DNA from: Prevotella sp. DNF00663
GTDB taxonomy: Bacteria > Bacteroidota > Bacteroidia > Bacteroidales > Bacteroidaceae
Length of the DNA: 64,000 nt
Assembly (NCBI RefSeq): GCF_001553265.1
Contig: NZ_KQ960601.1
Location: 102,102 to 166,101 of the forward strand
Direction: 5' to 3'
This document shows positions 34,174-42,538 of the stretch, in pieces. A program made the position numbers and the translations under genes. The first letter of the stretch is position 1. Each line of letters opens with the position of its first letter. Under the pieces are notes generated by a model. That model was not told where the DNA came from and did not search any database. It saw nothing but the letters and a program-made list of their open reading frames with translations.

Positions 34174-35472
34174 ATGAAAAAATTATCATTTATTACGTTT
34201 TTATTATTGCTAAGCCTGTTGTCTATGCAAGCCGAGCAAAAGTATGTACCTACACCGGAGAACCTCGAAGCAAGAAAGGAATTTGAAGGTTTCCGCTTCG
34301 GTATTTTCCTCCATTGGGGGATCTATAGTGAATTCGCACAAGGCGAATGGTACCTCAATAGTCACATCAATAAAGACGAATATGCCAAGGCTGCCTCTTG
34401 CTTTTACCCCATTCAGTTCGATGCAAATGCTTGGGTAAAAGCCATCAAGGAGTCTGGTGCCAAGTATATTACATTCACCTCACGCCACCACGACAGCTTC
34501 TCTATGTTCCATACAAGCGAGACCAAATACAATATTGTGGATGCAACACCTTTCAAACGAGATGTATTGAAAGAGCTATCTACCGCTTGCCAACAGCAAG
34601 GAGTGCGTCTTCACGTCTATTATTCTATCCTCGATTGGATTCGCGAAGACTATCCTATCGGTCGAACCGGACTTTATACCGGTCGCAAACTGGCTCCCAA
34701 CTACGATACTTACTTTACTTTCATGAAGAATCAAATACGAGAAATCCTTACCAACTATGGCAAAGTAGGTGCCATTTGGCTCGATGGTTATTGGGATCAT
34801 GATAGCGATAGTATTCCTTTTAATTGGCGTATGGAAGAGTTTTATCGCTACATCCATAACATCCAACCGGCTTGCCTCGTAGGCAACAACCACCATATTA
34901 CCCCGATTGACGGTGAAGATTTCCAAATGTTTGAGCGCGACCTGCCCGGTGAAAACAAAGCCGGACTATCGGGACAAGACATCAGTAAGTTGCCATTAGA
35001 GACCTGCGAGACCATGAATGGCATGTGGGGTTACAAGGTATCTGACCTCAATTACAAGACCACCGACCAACTCATAGAACTCTTAGCACGCTCTGCCGGC
35101 AAGGGAGCCAACCTTCTTATGAACATAGGCCCGCAACCTAACGGTGAACTTCCGGCTGTCGCGCTCGACCGTCTACAAGGTTTGGGCAAATGGATGAAGC
35201 AATATGGCGAAACCATCTATGGCACCAAGGCTAGTGAAGTAGGCGAAGCTAAATGGGGAACAAGCACAGCTAAAGACAATAAGATTTATCTACACGTGTT
35301 CGATAAGACGCTGTCAAAACTCACATTCACGATTGATAAAAAGCCCAGAAAGGTCATCGACTTCGTAACACGTCGCCCATTGGCTTGCCAATACAACAAA
35401 AAGACCAAGCAAGCTACAGTTACATTCACAGCCGACACAACCCCTGATTACGTCATAGAACTAACAAAATGA
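34174..35472 (+). CDS. Exported alpha-L-fucosidase (GH29)
   Basis: A 432-aa glycoside hydrolase that removes terminal L-fucose from glycans, with retention. Signal peptide MKKLSFITFLLLLSLLSMQA is cleaved near residue 20. Family motifs are FGIFLHWGIYSEFAQGEW, TSRHHDSFSMF, and the nucleophile Asp in GAIWLDGYWDH; LLMNIGPQPNGELP is the conserved barrel end. The C-terminal beta-sandwich runs about 350-432. Length suits a two-domain GH29 enzyme. Its last bases overlap the cutC start (ATGA), so the two are co-translated. No susC/susD pair is nearby, so it is not in a typical polysaccharide utilisation locus. Confidence 0.93.
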   Translation: MKKLSFITFLLLLSLLSMQAEQKYVPTPENLEARKEFEGFRFGIFLHWGIYSEFAQGEWYLNSHINKDEYAKAASCFYPIQFDANAWVKAIKESGAKYITFTSRHHDSFSMFHTSETKYNIVDATPFKRDVLKELSTACQQQGVRLHVYYSILDWIREDYPIGRTGLYTGRKLAPNYDTYFTFMKNQIREILTNYGKVGAIWLDGYWDHDSDSIPFNWRMEEFYRYIHNIQPACLVGNNHHITPIDGEDFQMFERDLPGENKAGLSGQDISKLPLETCETMNGMWGYKVSDLNYKTTDQLIELLARSAGKGANLLMNIGPQPNGELPAVALDRLQGLGKWMKQYGETIYGTKASEVGEAKWGTSTAKDNKIYLHVFDKTLSKLTFTIDKKPRKVIDFVTRRPLACQYNKKTKQATVTFTADTTPDYVIELTK

Positions 35473-36143
35473 ACCAAAATTATACTTTAGAAGTCTGCAC
35501 AGGCAGTCTTCAAAGCGTCATCAATGCCGTCAAAGGCGGTGCCAAGCGAATAGAACTTTGCTCAGCACTCAGCCTTGATGGTCTCACTCCATCGCTGGGA
35601 CTAGTACAAACCGTACGCACATTATTCCCGCAACTCACCATCCACGCCCTCATTCGTTCGCGCGAAGGCGACTTCATTTACAGCGAAGAAGAGGTACAAG
35701 TGATGGAACATGACATTACAGCATTGCTCCCTTATGTAGATGCAATCGTCAGTGGAGCACTCACACCTGAGGGAGATATAGATGTAGAAACCACTCGCCG
35801 ACTCATCGTGGCAGCCCAAGGTAAGCCGTTCACCTATCACCGTGCATTCGATGTATGCAGGAATCCGATGCAAGCACTCGACCAATTAATGACATTAGGA
35901 TGCGCCCGTGTGCTTACTTCCGGCCAACAATCTACAGCCGAAAAGGGCATTCCACAATTGCGCGAATACATCCATCACACCGCCGGCAGAATGATTATCC
36001 TTCCCGGCGGAGGCGTTAATCCCGGCAATGTACATCGCATTATCGACGAAACAGGAGCCATCGAGATACATGGTTCTGCTTCCGGAATTTCGCCAAATGG
36101 CCGAAAAGAAACGCAGGCAGAGATTGTTAGGCAACTGATTTAA
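35469..36143 (+). CDS. cutC: CutC-family protein
   Basis: A 224-aa TIM-barrel protein of the CutC family (EVCTGSLQSVINAVKGGAKRIELCSALSLDG at the start, YHRAFDVCRNP in the middle, ILPGGGVNPGN and IHGSASG at the end). CutC was named for copper tolerance in E. coli, but that role is disputed and the enzymatic function is unsettled. It overlaps the fucosidase gene by 4 nt, which hints at a link to carbohydrate metabolism. Confidence 0.9.
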   Translation: MNQNYTLEVCTGSLQSVINAVKGGAKRIELCSALSLDGLTPSLGLVQTVRTLFPQLTIHALIRSREGDFIYSEEEVQVMEHDITALLPYVDAIVSGALTPEGDIDVETTRRLIVAAQGKPFTYHRAFDVCRNPMQALDQLMTLGCARVLTSGQQSTAEKGIPQLREYIHHTAGRMIILPGGGVNPGNVHRIIDETGAIEIHGSASGISPNGRKETQAEIVRQLI

Positions 36144-36187
36144 TCTTCTTCCCCATCAAAAGGAAAGGAATCTGACTATAAGAATAG

Positions 36188-36243
36188 AAAAGAGGGATTA
36201 TGGAAATTGCAATCATGCAACCATCCATAATCCCTCTTTTTTT
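36188..36243. terminator. Bidirectional terminator between cutC and the transglutaminase
   Basis: A perfect 17-bp stem (AAAAGAGGGATTATGGA and complement), 19-nt loop, T run on the plus strand and shorter T run on the minus strand. It lies between convergent genes. Confidence 0.9.
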
Positions 36244-36269
36244 GTGCCAACTCGCGACAGGGAAAGCCT

Positions 36270-38735
36270 TTACAACTTCCCTATCACCTTCAATATTTGC
36301 TCACCTATATTAATGGTATATCCCTGTTGAACATATACCACGCGGTTAAAGCTATCGCATATCACGAAGATTGGTAACGAAGATGTTCGTAGTTTCAACT
36401 GTTCGCATACTTCTTTCAAAATCTTACCATCTACATCTGTTCCCCAAACAACGGTAGAAGGCAGACGGTCGAACTCCTTAAAGTTGAAACGTTCCATGTG
36501 TTCGGCGTCTTGGAACAGCAATACCATCTTTCTTCCCCACTTTTCAAACTGCTCTTTGTAAGCACTGATGTCGCGCAAAGTATGGTTTGTCGGTTCCTGA
36601 TTCGGAGCTACAATACCTACCATATAATATCCGCGCCCAACGGTAGAAAGCAGACTCTTATCTGTATTCGTAGCCTTATCGTGGTAAATATCCTCCGCAT
36701 TCAAGCTACCAATCACCTGTATATCATCGCTACTTTCGCGCAGAGCGAAACTTAATTTTGTAGTTTCTCCCTTCTTGACACGGAATACTTCCGTATGAGC
36801 CAACACCGCACCACTAGCCATTCTCGAACCGGTGGTCAACATATACTCGCCTTCATCCAAGTCCACACCATTGGCAAAATCACCTTTCCATGTCGCGTCT
36901 TCCGGATAAGTGAGCAACTGTGCTTGTCCGTTTTCTATCCGACTCAGCGTGAAGTGGATGTAATATTTGGGATTATCATTAAACTTCGAAGCCTGATAAT
37001 CAAGCACCAATCGACCTTTCGGGGCCACCACAGCCTCAGTCTTACCACCAAATTCCACATCTACCCAATTGTTTCCGGCATAATATTGCAACTTACCATT
37101 TACCTCGTTGATACGAGCCGGCCAGCCTAAACTGCGTGCCACCGACACGAAGAAGATATCACGCCCTAGCTTATCTGTTATCTTATCGCGCCACACACTC
37201 ATCGGTTGCATGCGCAATCCTTGTGGATTGTGTACCTCATCGATACGGATATTCTTCTCACACCACGCCACCAACTGTGCCACACTCTTCACGCCGGCCA
37301 TCTTCTCGCGCAAGAAATGCTTGTAAGGCGTAAGCCATTCACTCTCCACACGAGGATTCATCACGTAGCAACAATATATGTCCGACGTATCGGTCTGCTC
37401 TACGGCATGGTCACGCAACACATCCAATGGCACGTCGCGCAAATCCTTTTTTGAAATCACCTGCAACAGTTTCTGTGCCATCACCTTGTTCTTTGCACCG
37501 GCAAGAAAAGCATCTATCGTAGCATGATTGCCGCGCGACTCGTCTTTCATCGTTGCTTCGTAAGCCTGACGAATAGCGTCTTCCTCAGCCATACGCCGTG
37601 TATTCTCTGCCCGCTGAGCCGCTGTCACATCGGGCAACTGTCCACTTGTTGGTGGCGGAACAATATCCAAATCCATCTTTTCGGCCAGTTCCGCGTGTTC
37701 CAACACCACTTTGACCTCCGGAGTCTTACCGAACGAAATCTTCTGTACGGCCACCTTACCATCTTTCGACACCCACAAGAGCATGTCACCCTTGCCGGCT
37801 GTGAGCGACGCCCTACCCTGCCCATCGGTATGTTTGGTTGCCACCGTGTAGAATTCGGCATAGTTATACACCTTAAATTCCACTTTCGCATTAGCTACAC
37901 GATTACCTTTAGCATCCACCACCTCTACTTTTACCTCAGCCGTGGGGGCATAGTGGTCTATCACATTGATTTCCGTGTAGTTCGGAGTACGACTCATAAC
38001 CTCTTCCGGACCGTCGTAATCGCCGAACACTTTGGTATGCATCAACATACCACGCGAGGCACTCTCGTTGAACCACCCCAAGTTTAATACCGGTTCAGGT
38101 TCGCATGCACCTAGGAAATACCACTTACCATCGGCCCACGCTTCTACCCATGCATGGTTGTCATCAGTATGTGCCCAACGCGGCGTATAGACCTGTCGAG
38201 CCGGTATCCCCACTGCCCTCAAGGCAGCAACAAGAAACGTGCTCTCCTCGCCACAACGTCCATAAGCTGTACAAACCGATGCCAACGGACTACTCGTGCG
38301 CGAATCCGATGGTCTATAAGTCACCTTCTCATGGCACCAGTGATTCACTTCTAGAATGGCATTCTTCATTGATAAACCTTTCACACGGTCTTTTAATTCA
38401 CCATAAAACACCTTGCGACTATGATCCAAATTTTCATTGTTCACACGCACAGGAATCACAAAGTGCTTGAATTCTCGTTCGGGAACAGTCTTTCCCCACG
38501 GCATATCGCGCTGTGCCTGCAGCGACATCTCTACATTTTCGCGATAGAAATCGCGCGTATAGTCGGTTTTATCAGGCAACGACATGTAGCGATATAAAAA
38601 GTCCATGTACTTTGCCTCTGCTTGTGTGTCGGCTTGGACTGCTACCAAAGGCTTTGCTTGGCAGTCCACAGCTCGCATGCTTCCAGCCGTTGCGGCCGTG
38701 GCCATAGCCAATAAGATGAATGTTTTCCTGTCCAT
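36270..38735 (-). CDS. Exported transglutaminase-domain protein
   Basis: An 821-aa secreted protein (signal peptide about residues 1-27, MDRKTFILLAMATAATAG). The transglutaminase core has Cys161 in YGRCGEES and His194 in DDNHAWVEAW; the usual third Asp position is Gly209 in WYFLGACEPE, so the triad may use a shifted residue. Next come an Ig-like/CNA-like module (about 265-345), a helical linker, and a second transglutaminase-like fold without Cys (DIFFVSVARSLGWPARINEV). The C terminus resembles a thioredoxin-like fold. ATG 38735 was chosen because the -7 box at 38755-38762 lies below the ATG at 38765. Substrate unknown. Confidence 0.85.
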   Translation of the reverse strand: MDRKTFILLAMATAATAGSMRAVDCQAKPLVAVQADTQAEAKYMDFLYRYMSLPDKTDYTRDFYRENVEMSLQAQRDMPWGKTVPEREFKHFVIPVRVNNENLDHSRKVFYGELKDRVKGLSMKNAILEVNHWCHEKVTYRPSDSRTSSPLASVCTAYGRCGEESTFLVAALRAVGIPARQVYTPRWAHTDDNHAWVEAWADGKWYFLGACEPEPVLNLGWFNESASRGMLMHTKVFGDYDGPEEVMSRTPNYTEINVIDHYAPTAEVKVEVVDAKGNRVANAKVEFKVYNYAEFYTVATKHTDGQGRASLTAGKGDMLLWVSKDGKVAVQKISFGKTPEVKVVLEHAELAEKMDLDIVPPPTSGQLPDVTAAQRAENTRRMAEEDAIRQAYEATMKDESRGNHATIDAFLAGAKNKVMAQKLLQVISKKDLRDVPLDVLRDHAVEQTDTSDIYCCYVMNPRVESEWLTPYKHFLREKMAGVKSVAQLVAWCEKNIRIDEVHNPQGLRMQPMSVWRDKITDKLGRDIFFVSVARSLGWPARINEVNGKLQYYAGNNWVDVEFGGKTEAVVAPKGRLVLDYQASKFNDNPKYYIHFTLSRIENGQAQLLTYPEDATWKGDFANGVDLDEGEYMLTTGSRMASGAVLAHTEVFRVKKGETTKLSFALRESSDDIQVIGSLNAEDIYHDKATNTDKSLLSTVGRGYYMVGIVAPNQEPTNHTLRDISAYKEQFEKWGRKMVLLFQDAEHMERFNFKEFDRLPSTVVWGTDVDGKILKEVCEQLKLRTSSLPIFVICDSFNRVVYVQQGYTINIGEQILKVIGKL

Positions 38736-38754
38736 ATGATAAGATTGTTTTGCG

Positions 38755-38762
38755 CAAAGATA
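38755..38762 (-). promoter_or_regulatory. Transglutaminase promoter -7 element (TATCTTTG)
   Basis: Exact TAnnTTTG match, 19 bp upstream of ATG 38735. Confidence 0.7.
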
Positions 38763-38810
38763 CACAACTTTCCGAGCTTATGCAAACCAAATCATTATAA
38801 AAAACAGCCT

Positions 38811-38934
38811 ACCTGCCAACTCGTCTGTTTGTTTACTTATCAACTGCAAAGGCTGGGCAATCTTGCTGCCTCGACCATGCAGCGTCGCTGTGCGGGCTTT
38901 GCAGTATTGCTGTTATGTGTTTGCAGCGACCTCA
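38811..38934 (+). repeat. Composite repeat copy 4: 8-bp block plus 92-bp element
   Basis: Octamers ACCTGCCA, ACTCGTCT, GTTTGTTT, ACTTATCA (38811-38842) lead into the 92-bp element (38843-38934), with cores GCAATCTTGCTG, GCAGCGTCGCTG and GCAGTATTGCTG at 22-bp spacing. It lies between ComEC and the transglutaminase. Confidence 0.78.
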
Positions 38935-38995
38935 CCTCAACCCTCTTCTTGAGAAAGGAAGATTATATAGAGTTATCAAGTAAACGAGATGAATC

Positions 38996-40504
38996 TTAAA
39001 CACCATTGTTTCCGATAGGCCGTAAAGGATGAAAGGAGGCTAAAAGGCAAACTCCGACGATAATAACATAGAGCAAAAAAACTCGCAAACCGCCAATATG
39101 AATATGCTCAATACTTGCTCCGGGCCACCGAGCAATAACACTTACAACCGCATTCATCACTCCAGCTATCAGCCCGACAGCCCATTCCAACACTTGAGCA
39201 CAAAGCGGTAGCCAACCGATGAGCAACAACAAACAAGCCATATAGAGCAACAACGTGGCACAAGGAATCACAATGAGATTGGATAACAGGAAATAACACG
39301 AGAATCGACCGAAGTAATAAGCTACCAATGGAGCCGTACCCACTTGGGCAGCAACCGACGTACACATCATCGCTCCCACCCAACGCAGCACTGAATTCGC
39401 AGGGTTGAGCCAATCGAAGAGTGGCCTATACAGACAGAGGATGGCTGCTACGGAACAGAACGAGAGCTGAAAGCCTACATCCCAAAGGCAAAGTGGATTG
39501 GCGGCAAGCATGATGATGGCAGCCAATGCCAGCGTGTTGAGCGAGATGTTGTTACGATGTAACAGCGTCACCAGCGAATAAACGGTCATCATCGTGGCTG
39601 CACGTGTCACCGACGGTGGAAGTCCTACTAGCATGGCATACGCCCAAATAGCCACGAGGGCAGCCAGTCTGCCTATCAAAGAACGACCGAACAGCAGTGT
39701 CAACACCATGAAAATGATAGACAGATGGAGCCCAGATAGGGCAAGGATGTGTGATGTTCCCGCTACCGAATACTCATGTTTCGTCTGCCTACTGAGCATC
39801 GACTTGTCACCAAGGGTCATAGCTACCACTACGGCCAAGACGTCTTGCTGCATGCCAGAAGCCATATATCGGTCGGCTAACAATCGCCTCCATTGCAACA
39901 AAAGATTTCTGAAACTTCCCGCTTCATGCCCCGACAGCACATGCAATTGACTCATCTGTACGAAAGCCGTGGCTACATAACCATGCACTCGCATCCATCG
40001 CTCGTAATCAAAATGCCCGGTAGAAAGAAAATTTTGCGGCCTCTCCAATCGCGATACGAACTCCACTCGATTACCAACTGCCAACCGCATACTACGCACA
40101 TTGTCGCCATAGAGCGACGCTCGTACCTTGAGCGACCGCTTGAGTGAATGCCGTTGTATCGTCTGAACATCCATATCGCACATCACTACACGCCCATGAA
40201 CGGTCGGATTACCTATAACTACAGCCTCTATGTGGCATTTCTCATCAGGCAAAGTCGGATGAAGTCGATGGTTATGGAAAGTTATGAGCCAAATGCCGAC
40301 GACCATGGTCGCCAACACTATCATGACGGTTTGCCACACACGGTAGCGTATCCACCATGCCAACAACACAAATAACAGTCCCACGCTCGTCCATATACGC
40401 AGCGAAAAAGTATCGCCCCAATGGTTGCCAATGAGAATACCGAAAATAAAAACGGCTGCTATGCGAACTAAAGGTATAGATTGTAGGTTGGACAAATGGT
40501 TCAT
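38996..40504 (-). CDS. ComEC/Rec2-family DNA-uptake channel protein
   Basis: A 502-aa polytopic membrane protein. The N-terminal DUF4131-type region (about 25-190) is followed by the competence domain (about 205-480) with the signature ILALSGLHLSIIF and PPSVTRAATMMTV. The C-terminal metallo-beta-lactamase domain of Bacillus ComEC is absent, which is usual in Bacteroidetes. Likely imports single-stranded DNA, but competence in this organism is not shown. It starts 18 nt after the stop of the AraC-family gene. Confidence 0.88.
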   Translation of the reverse strand: MNHLSNLQSIPLVRIAAVFIFGILIGNHWGDTFSLRIWTSVGLLFVLLAWWIRYRVWQTVMIVLATMVVGIWLITFHNHRLHPTLPDEKCHIEAVVIGNPTVHGRVVMCDMDVQTIQRHSLKRSLKVRASLYGDNVRSMRLAVGNRVEFVSRLERPQNFLSTGHFDYERWMRVHGYVATAFVQMSQLHVLSGHEAGSFRNLLLQWRRLLADRYMASGMQQDVLAVVVAMTLGDKSMLSRQTKHEYSVAGTSHILALSGLHLSIIFMVLTLLFGRSLIGRLAALVAIWAYAMLVGLPPSVTRAATMMTVYSLVTLLHRNNISLNTLALAAIIMLAANPLCLWDVGFQLSFCSVAAILCLYRPLFDWLNPANSVLRWVGAMMCTSVAAQVGTAPLVAYYFGRFSCYFLLSNLIVIPCATLLLYMACLLLLIGWLPLCAQVLEWAVGLIAGVMNAVVSVIARWPGASIEHIHIGGLRVFLLYVIIVGVCLLASFHPLRPIGNNGV

Positions 40505-40522
40505 GTGGTTGTGTTGTTCAGG

Positions 40523-41416
40523 CTAGTGTGTATCCCTTTTATTCCTATATCCCTGTGGTGTAAGACCCGACTTGGCTTTGAAGAAATTAGTAAAAGCCGA
40601 CTGGTCGTTGAAATGTAAGGTTTCAGAAATCTCCCCTATCGTAAGCCCAGAACTACGCAAAAGGTTACAAGCTTCCCTGTAAGTGAGTTGCGATAGATGC
40701 TCGCTGACCGTCGCACCTGATATTTCTCGCACCGTACGAGAGAGGTAGGTAGGCGTCATATTCAACTTATCGGCATAGAAAACCACCTGCCGTTCCTGTC
40801 TAAAATTCATATTAGCAAGATGCATAAAGATTTTAAAAATATTCTCTTTGTGCTTGAAATCGTGCGTGAAGAGTTTGTCATCGTATGGTAATTCGACGAT
40901 AAACAACAGACAAACATGTACCAACGAGCGAATTATCTCTACTTTATACAAATGCGAATACCTAATGGCTGTACGGATTTGATGAAACAATCTGCTTAGA
41001 TCAGCAACTTTCTGGTCATCTAGATGATATACCGGTGCTTGTGTCAAAAAGGTTTCCGGCATCATCACATCAGAGTCGTTGCTCACCGAACGCATGCCAG
41101 CGTAGAACGCACTATCAATCATCAAGCCCTCTAAAACGGTGTCTGAATCGTTGGAAAGGCAGTGTACCAATTGGAAAGGAGCCACAACTAACAGGTCGCC
41201 GGCATGCAATTCCACACTGTTATCGCCTATCTCTACCGACAGACTCCCCGACCTCAACAACAATAATAGGTAGAAACTGATTCTTCCTTCAAAGAAAGCC
41301 ATCGTACAATCGGGCGTGGCAGCCGTAGAAAAAGCGGCTACATCCTCGCCATAAACATCGGAAATATGGTATTGTTCGGCTATTTCCGACAAGCCAAAAA
41401 GATGCTTCAAAACCAT
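40523..41416 (-). CDS. AraC-family transcriptional regulator
   Basis: A 297-aa protein with a cupin-like N-terminal sensor (about 20-150, SLSVEIGDNSVELHAGDLLVV) and a C-terminal pair of HTH motifs: FYADKLNMTPTYLSRTVREISG and IGEISETLHFNDQSAFTNFFKAKSGLTPQGYR. It is divergent from the dcu-porin-aspA operon, so it may control it. A near-perfect palindrome TGATGT-GT-ACATCA sits right at its promoter, compatible with autoregulation. Confidence 0.88.
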   Translation of the reverse strand: MVLKHLFGLSEIAEQYHISDVYGEDVAAFSTAATPDCTMAFFEGRISFYLLLLLRSGSLSVEIGDNSVELHAGDLLVVAPFQLVHCLSNDSDTVLEGLMIDSAFYAGMRSVSNDSDVMMPETFLTQAPVYHLDDQKVADLSRLFHQIRTAIRYSHLYKVEIIRSLVHVCLLFIVELPYDDKLFTHDFKHKENIFKIFMHLANMNFRQERQVVFYADKLNMTPTYLSRTVREISGATVSEHLSQLTYREACNLLRSSGLTIGEISETLHFNDQSAFTNFFKAKSGLTPQGYRNKRDTH

Positions 41417-41426
41417 GACAGTCCTA

Positions 41427-41448
41427 TGATGTGTACATCACAAAGTTA
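41427..41448 (-). promoter_or_regulatory. araC-type gene promoter with candidate operator
   Basis: -7 box TAACTTTG (minus, 41441-41448) directly followed by the palindrome TGATGT-GT-ACATCA (41427-41440), which covers the likely transcription start. Confidence 0.6.
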
Positions 41449-41513
41449 CAAATTGTTTCGATATTCACAAAAAACAAGCAGAAATTTATAAAGACCGATA
41501 CTGCATTTCGAGC

Positions 41514-41587
41514 TAACTTTGTATAAGATAAACTGCACTCGGCAATTTAAGAATAAATTCTTATTGCACTCGTTTGCACTATCTTTG
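41514..41587 (+). promoter_or_regulatory. Two-promoter module with covarying hairpin, copy B (dcu operon)
   Basis: TAACTTTG (41514-41521), GCACTCG, hairpin TAAGAAT-AA-ATTCTTA bounded by GCAA/TTGC, GCACTCG, TATCTTTG (41580-41587). The -7 boxes are 66 bp apart, as in copy A at 15058-15131. GCACTCG occurs as a direct repeat 31 bp apart. It lies 51 bp upstream of the dcu start. Confidence 0.75.
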
Positions 41588-41638
41588 TGATAGATTACTA
41601 CTTGACAAAAACATTAAGGATTTAAAAACGAACAATCT

Positions 41639-42532
41639 ATGATAACAACAATGGTACTCATACAGCTTGCTATCGTATTGGCACTGATATTTATCGGTGC
41701 ACGAGTTGGCAGCATCGGACTCGGTATCTATGGCATGGTGGGCGTATTTATACTCGTCTTCATTTTCGGACTCAAGCCGGGTAAACTACCTATTGACGTG
41801 ATGCTCATCATCGTTTCGGTCATTACGGCTGCTGCATCATTGCAAGCTGCCGGTGGATTAGACTATCTCGTGGGCGTGGCAGCACGCTTTCTACGCCGTC
41901 ATCCACAACAGATTACGTACTACGGACCACTCACTACATGGCTCTTCTGCCTTGTTGCCGGCACAGCACACACATCTTATTCGCTGCTACCTATCATCTC
42001 TGAAATAGCCAAGAATTCCAAAATTCGTCCTGAACGCCCGTTAAGTGTGGCCACCATCGCGGCTTCACTAGGTATCACTGGAAGCCCTGTCTCGGCCGCA
42101 ACAGCAGCCATTATCAGTACCGACTTGCTGGGTGGGCGTGGCATCGAACTCAAAGATATACTCATCATCTGTATTCCTGCATCGCTCATTGCCATTCTTG
42201 TATCGGCCTTTGTACAAAACTTTGTGGGTAAAGAGTTGGAAGACGATCCCGAATATCAGCGCCGAGTGCGCGAGGGAATCATCAATCCCGAAGCCGATTT
42301 ACGCAAGATGGAAGAGATGGAAAGCCATCCGTCGAAATATGCACGACGTTCTGTATGGGCTTTCCTTTTAGGAGTTGTGCTCGTCGTCATATTCGGTTCA
42401 GCTCCTTCATTGCGCCCCTCGTTCATGGTAGACGGTGTGAAGAACACACTCGGCATGCCCGAAACTATTGAGATTATCATGATGTCTGTGGCCGCACTCA
42501 TCCTACTCTTCGGCAAAGCCAACCAAATTTAG
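41639..42532 (+). CDS. Dcu-family C4-dicarboxylate transporter, C-terminally truncated
   Basis: 297 aa, whereas DcuA/DcuB proteins have about 430-450. The N-terminal part is clearly Dcu (LKPGKLPIDVMLIIVSVITAAASLQAAGG, LVAGTAHTSYSLLPIISEIA, KIRPERPLSVATIAASLGITGSPVSAA). The protein stops after the helix MPETIEIIMMSVAALILLFGKA, at about the point where E. coli DcuB has 150 residues left. The porin gene starts 6 nt later and the missing part is nowhere in the window, so a deletion is likely. Whether the shortened protein can exchange fumarate/aspartate/succinate is doubtful. Operon: dcu-porin-aspA. Confidence 0.82.
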   Translation: MITTMVLIQLAIVLALIFIGARVGSIGLGIYGMVGVFILVFIFGLKPGKLPIDVMLIIVSVITAAASLQAAGGLDYLVGVAARFLRRHPQQITYYGPLTTWLFCLVAGTAHTSYSLLPIISEIAKNSKIRPERPLSVATIAASLGITGSPVSAATAAIISTDLLGGRGIELKDILIICIPASLIAILVSAFVQNFVGKELEDDPEYQRRVREGIINPEADLRKMEEMESHPSKYARRSVWAFLLGVVLVVIFGSAPSLRPSFMVDGVKNTLGMPETIEIIMMSVAALILLFGKANQI

Positions 42533-42538
42533 CACCTT

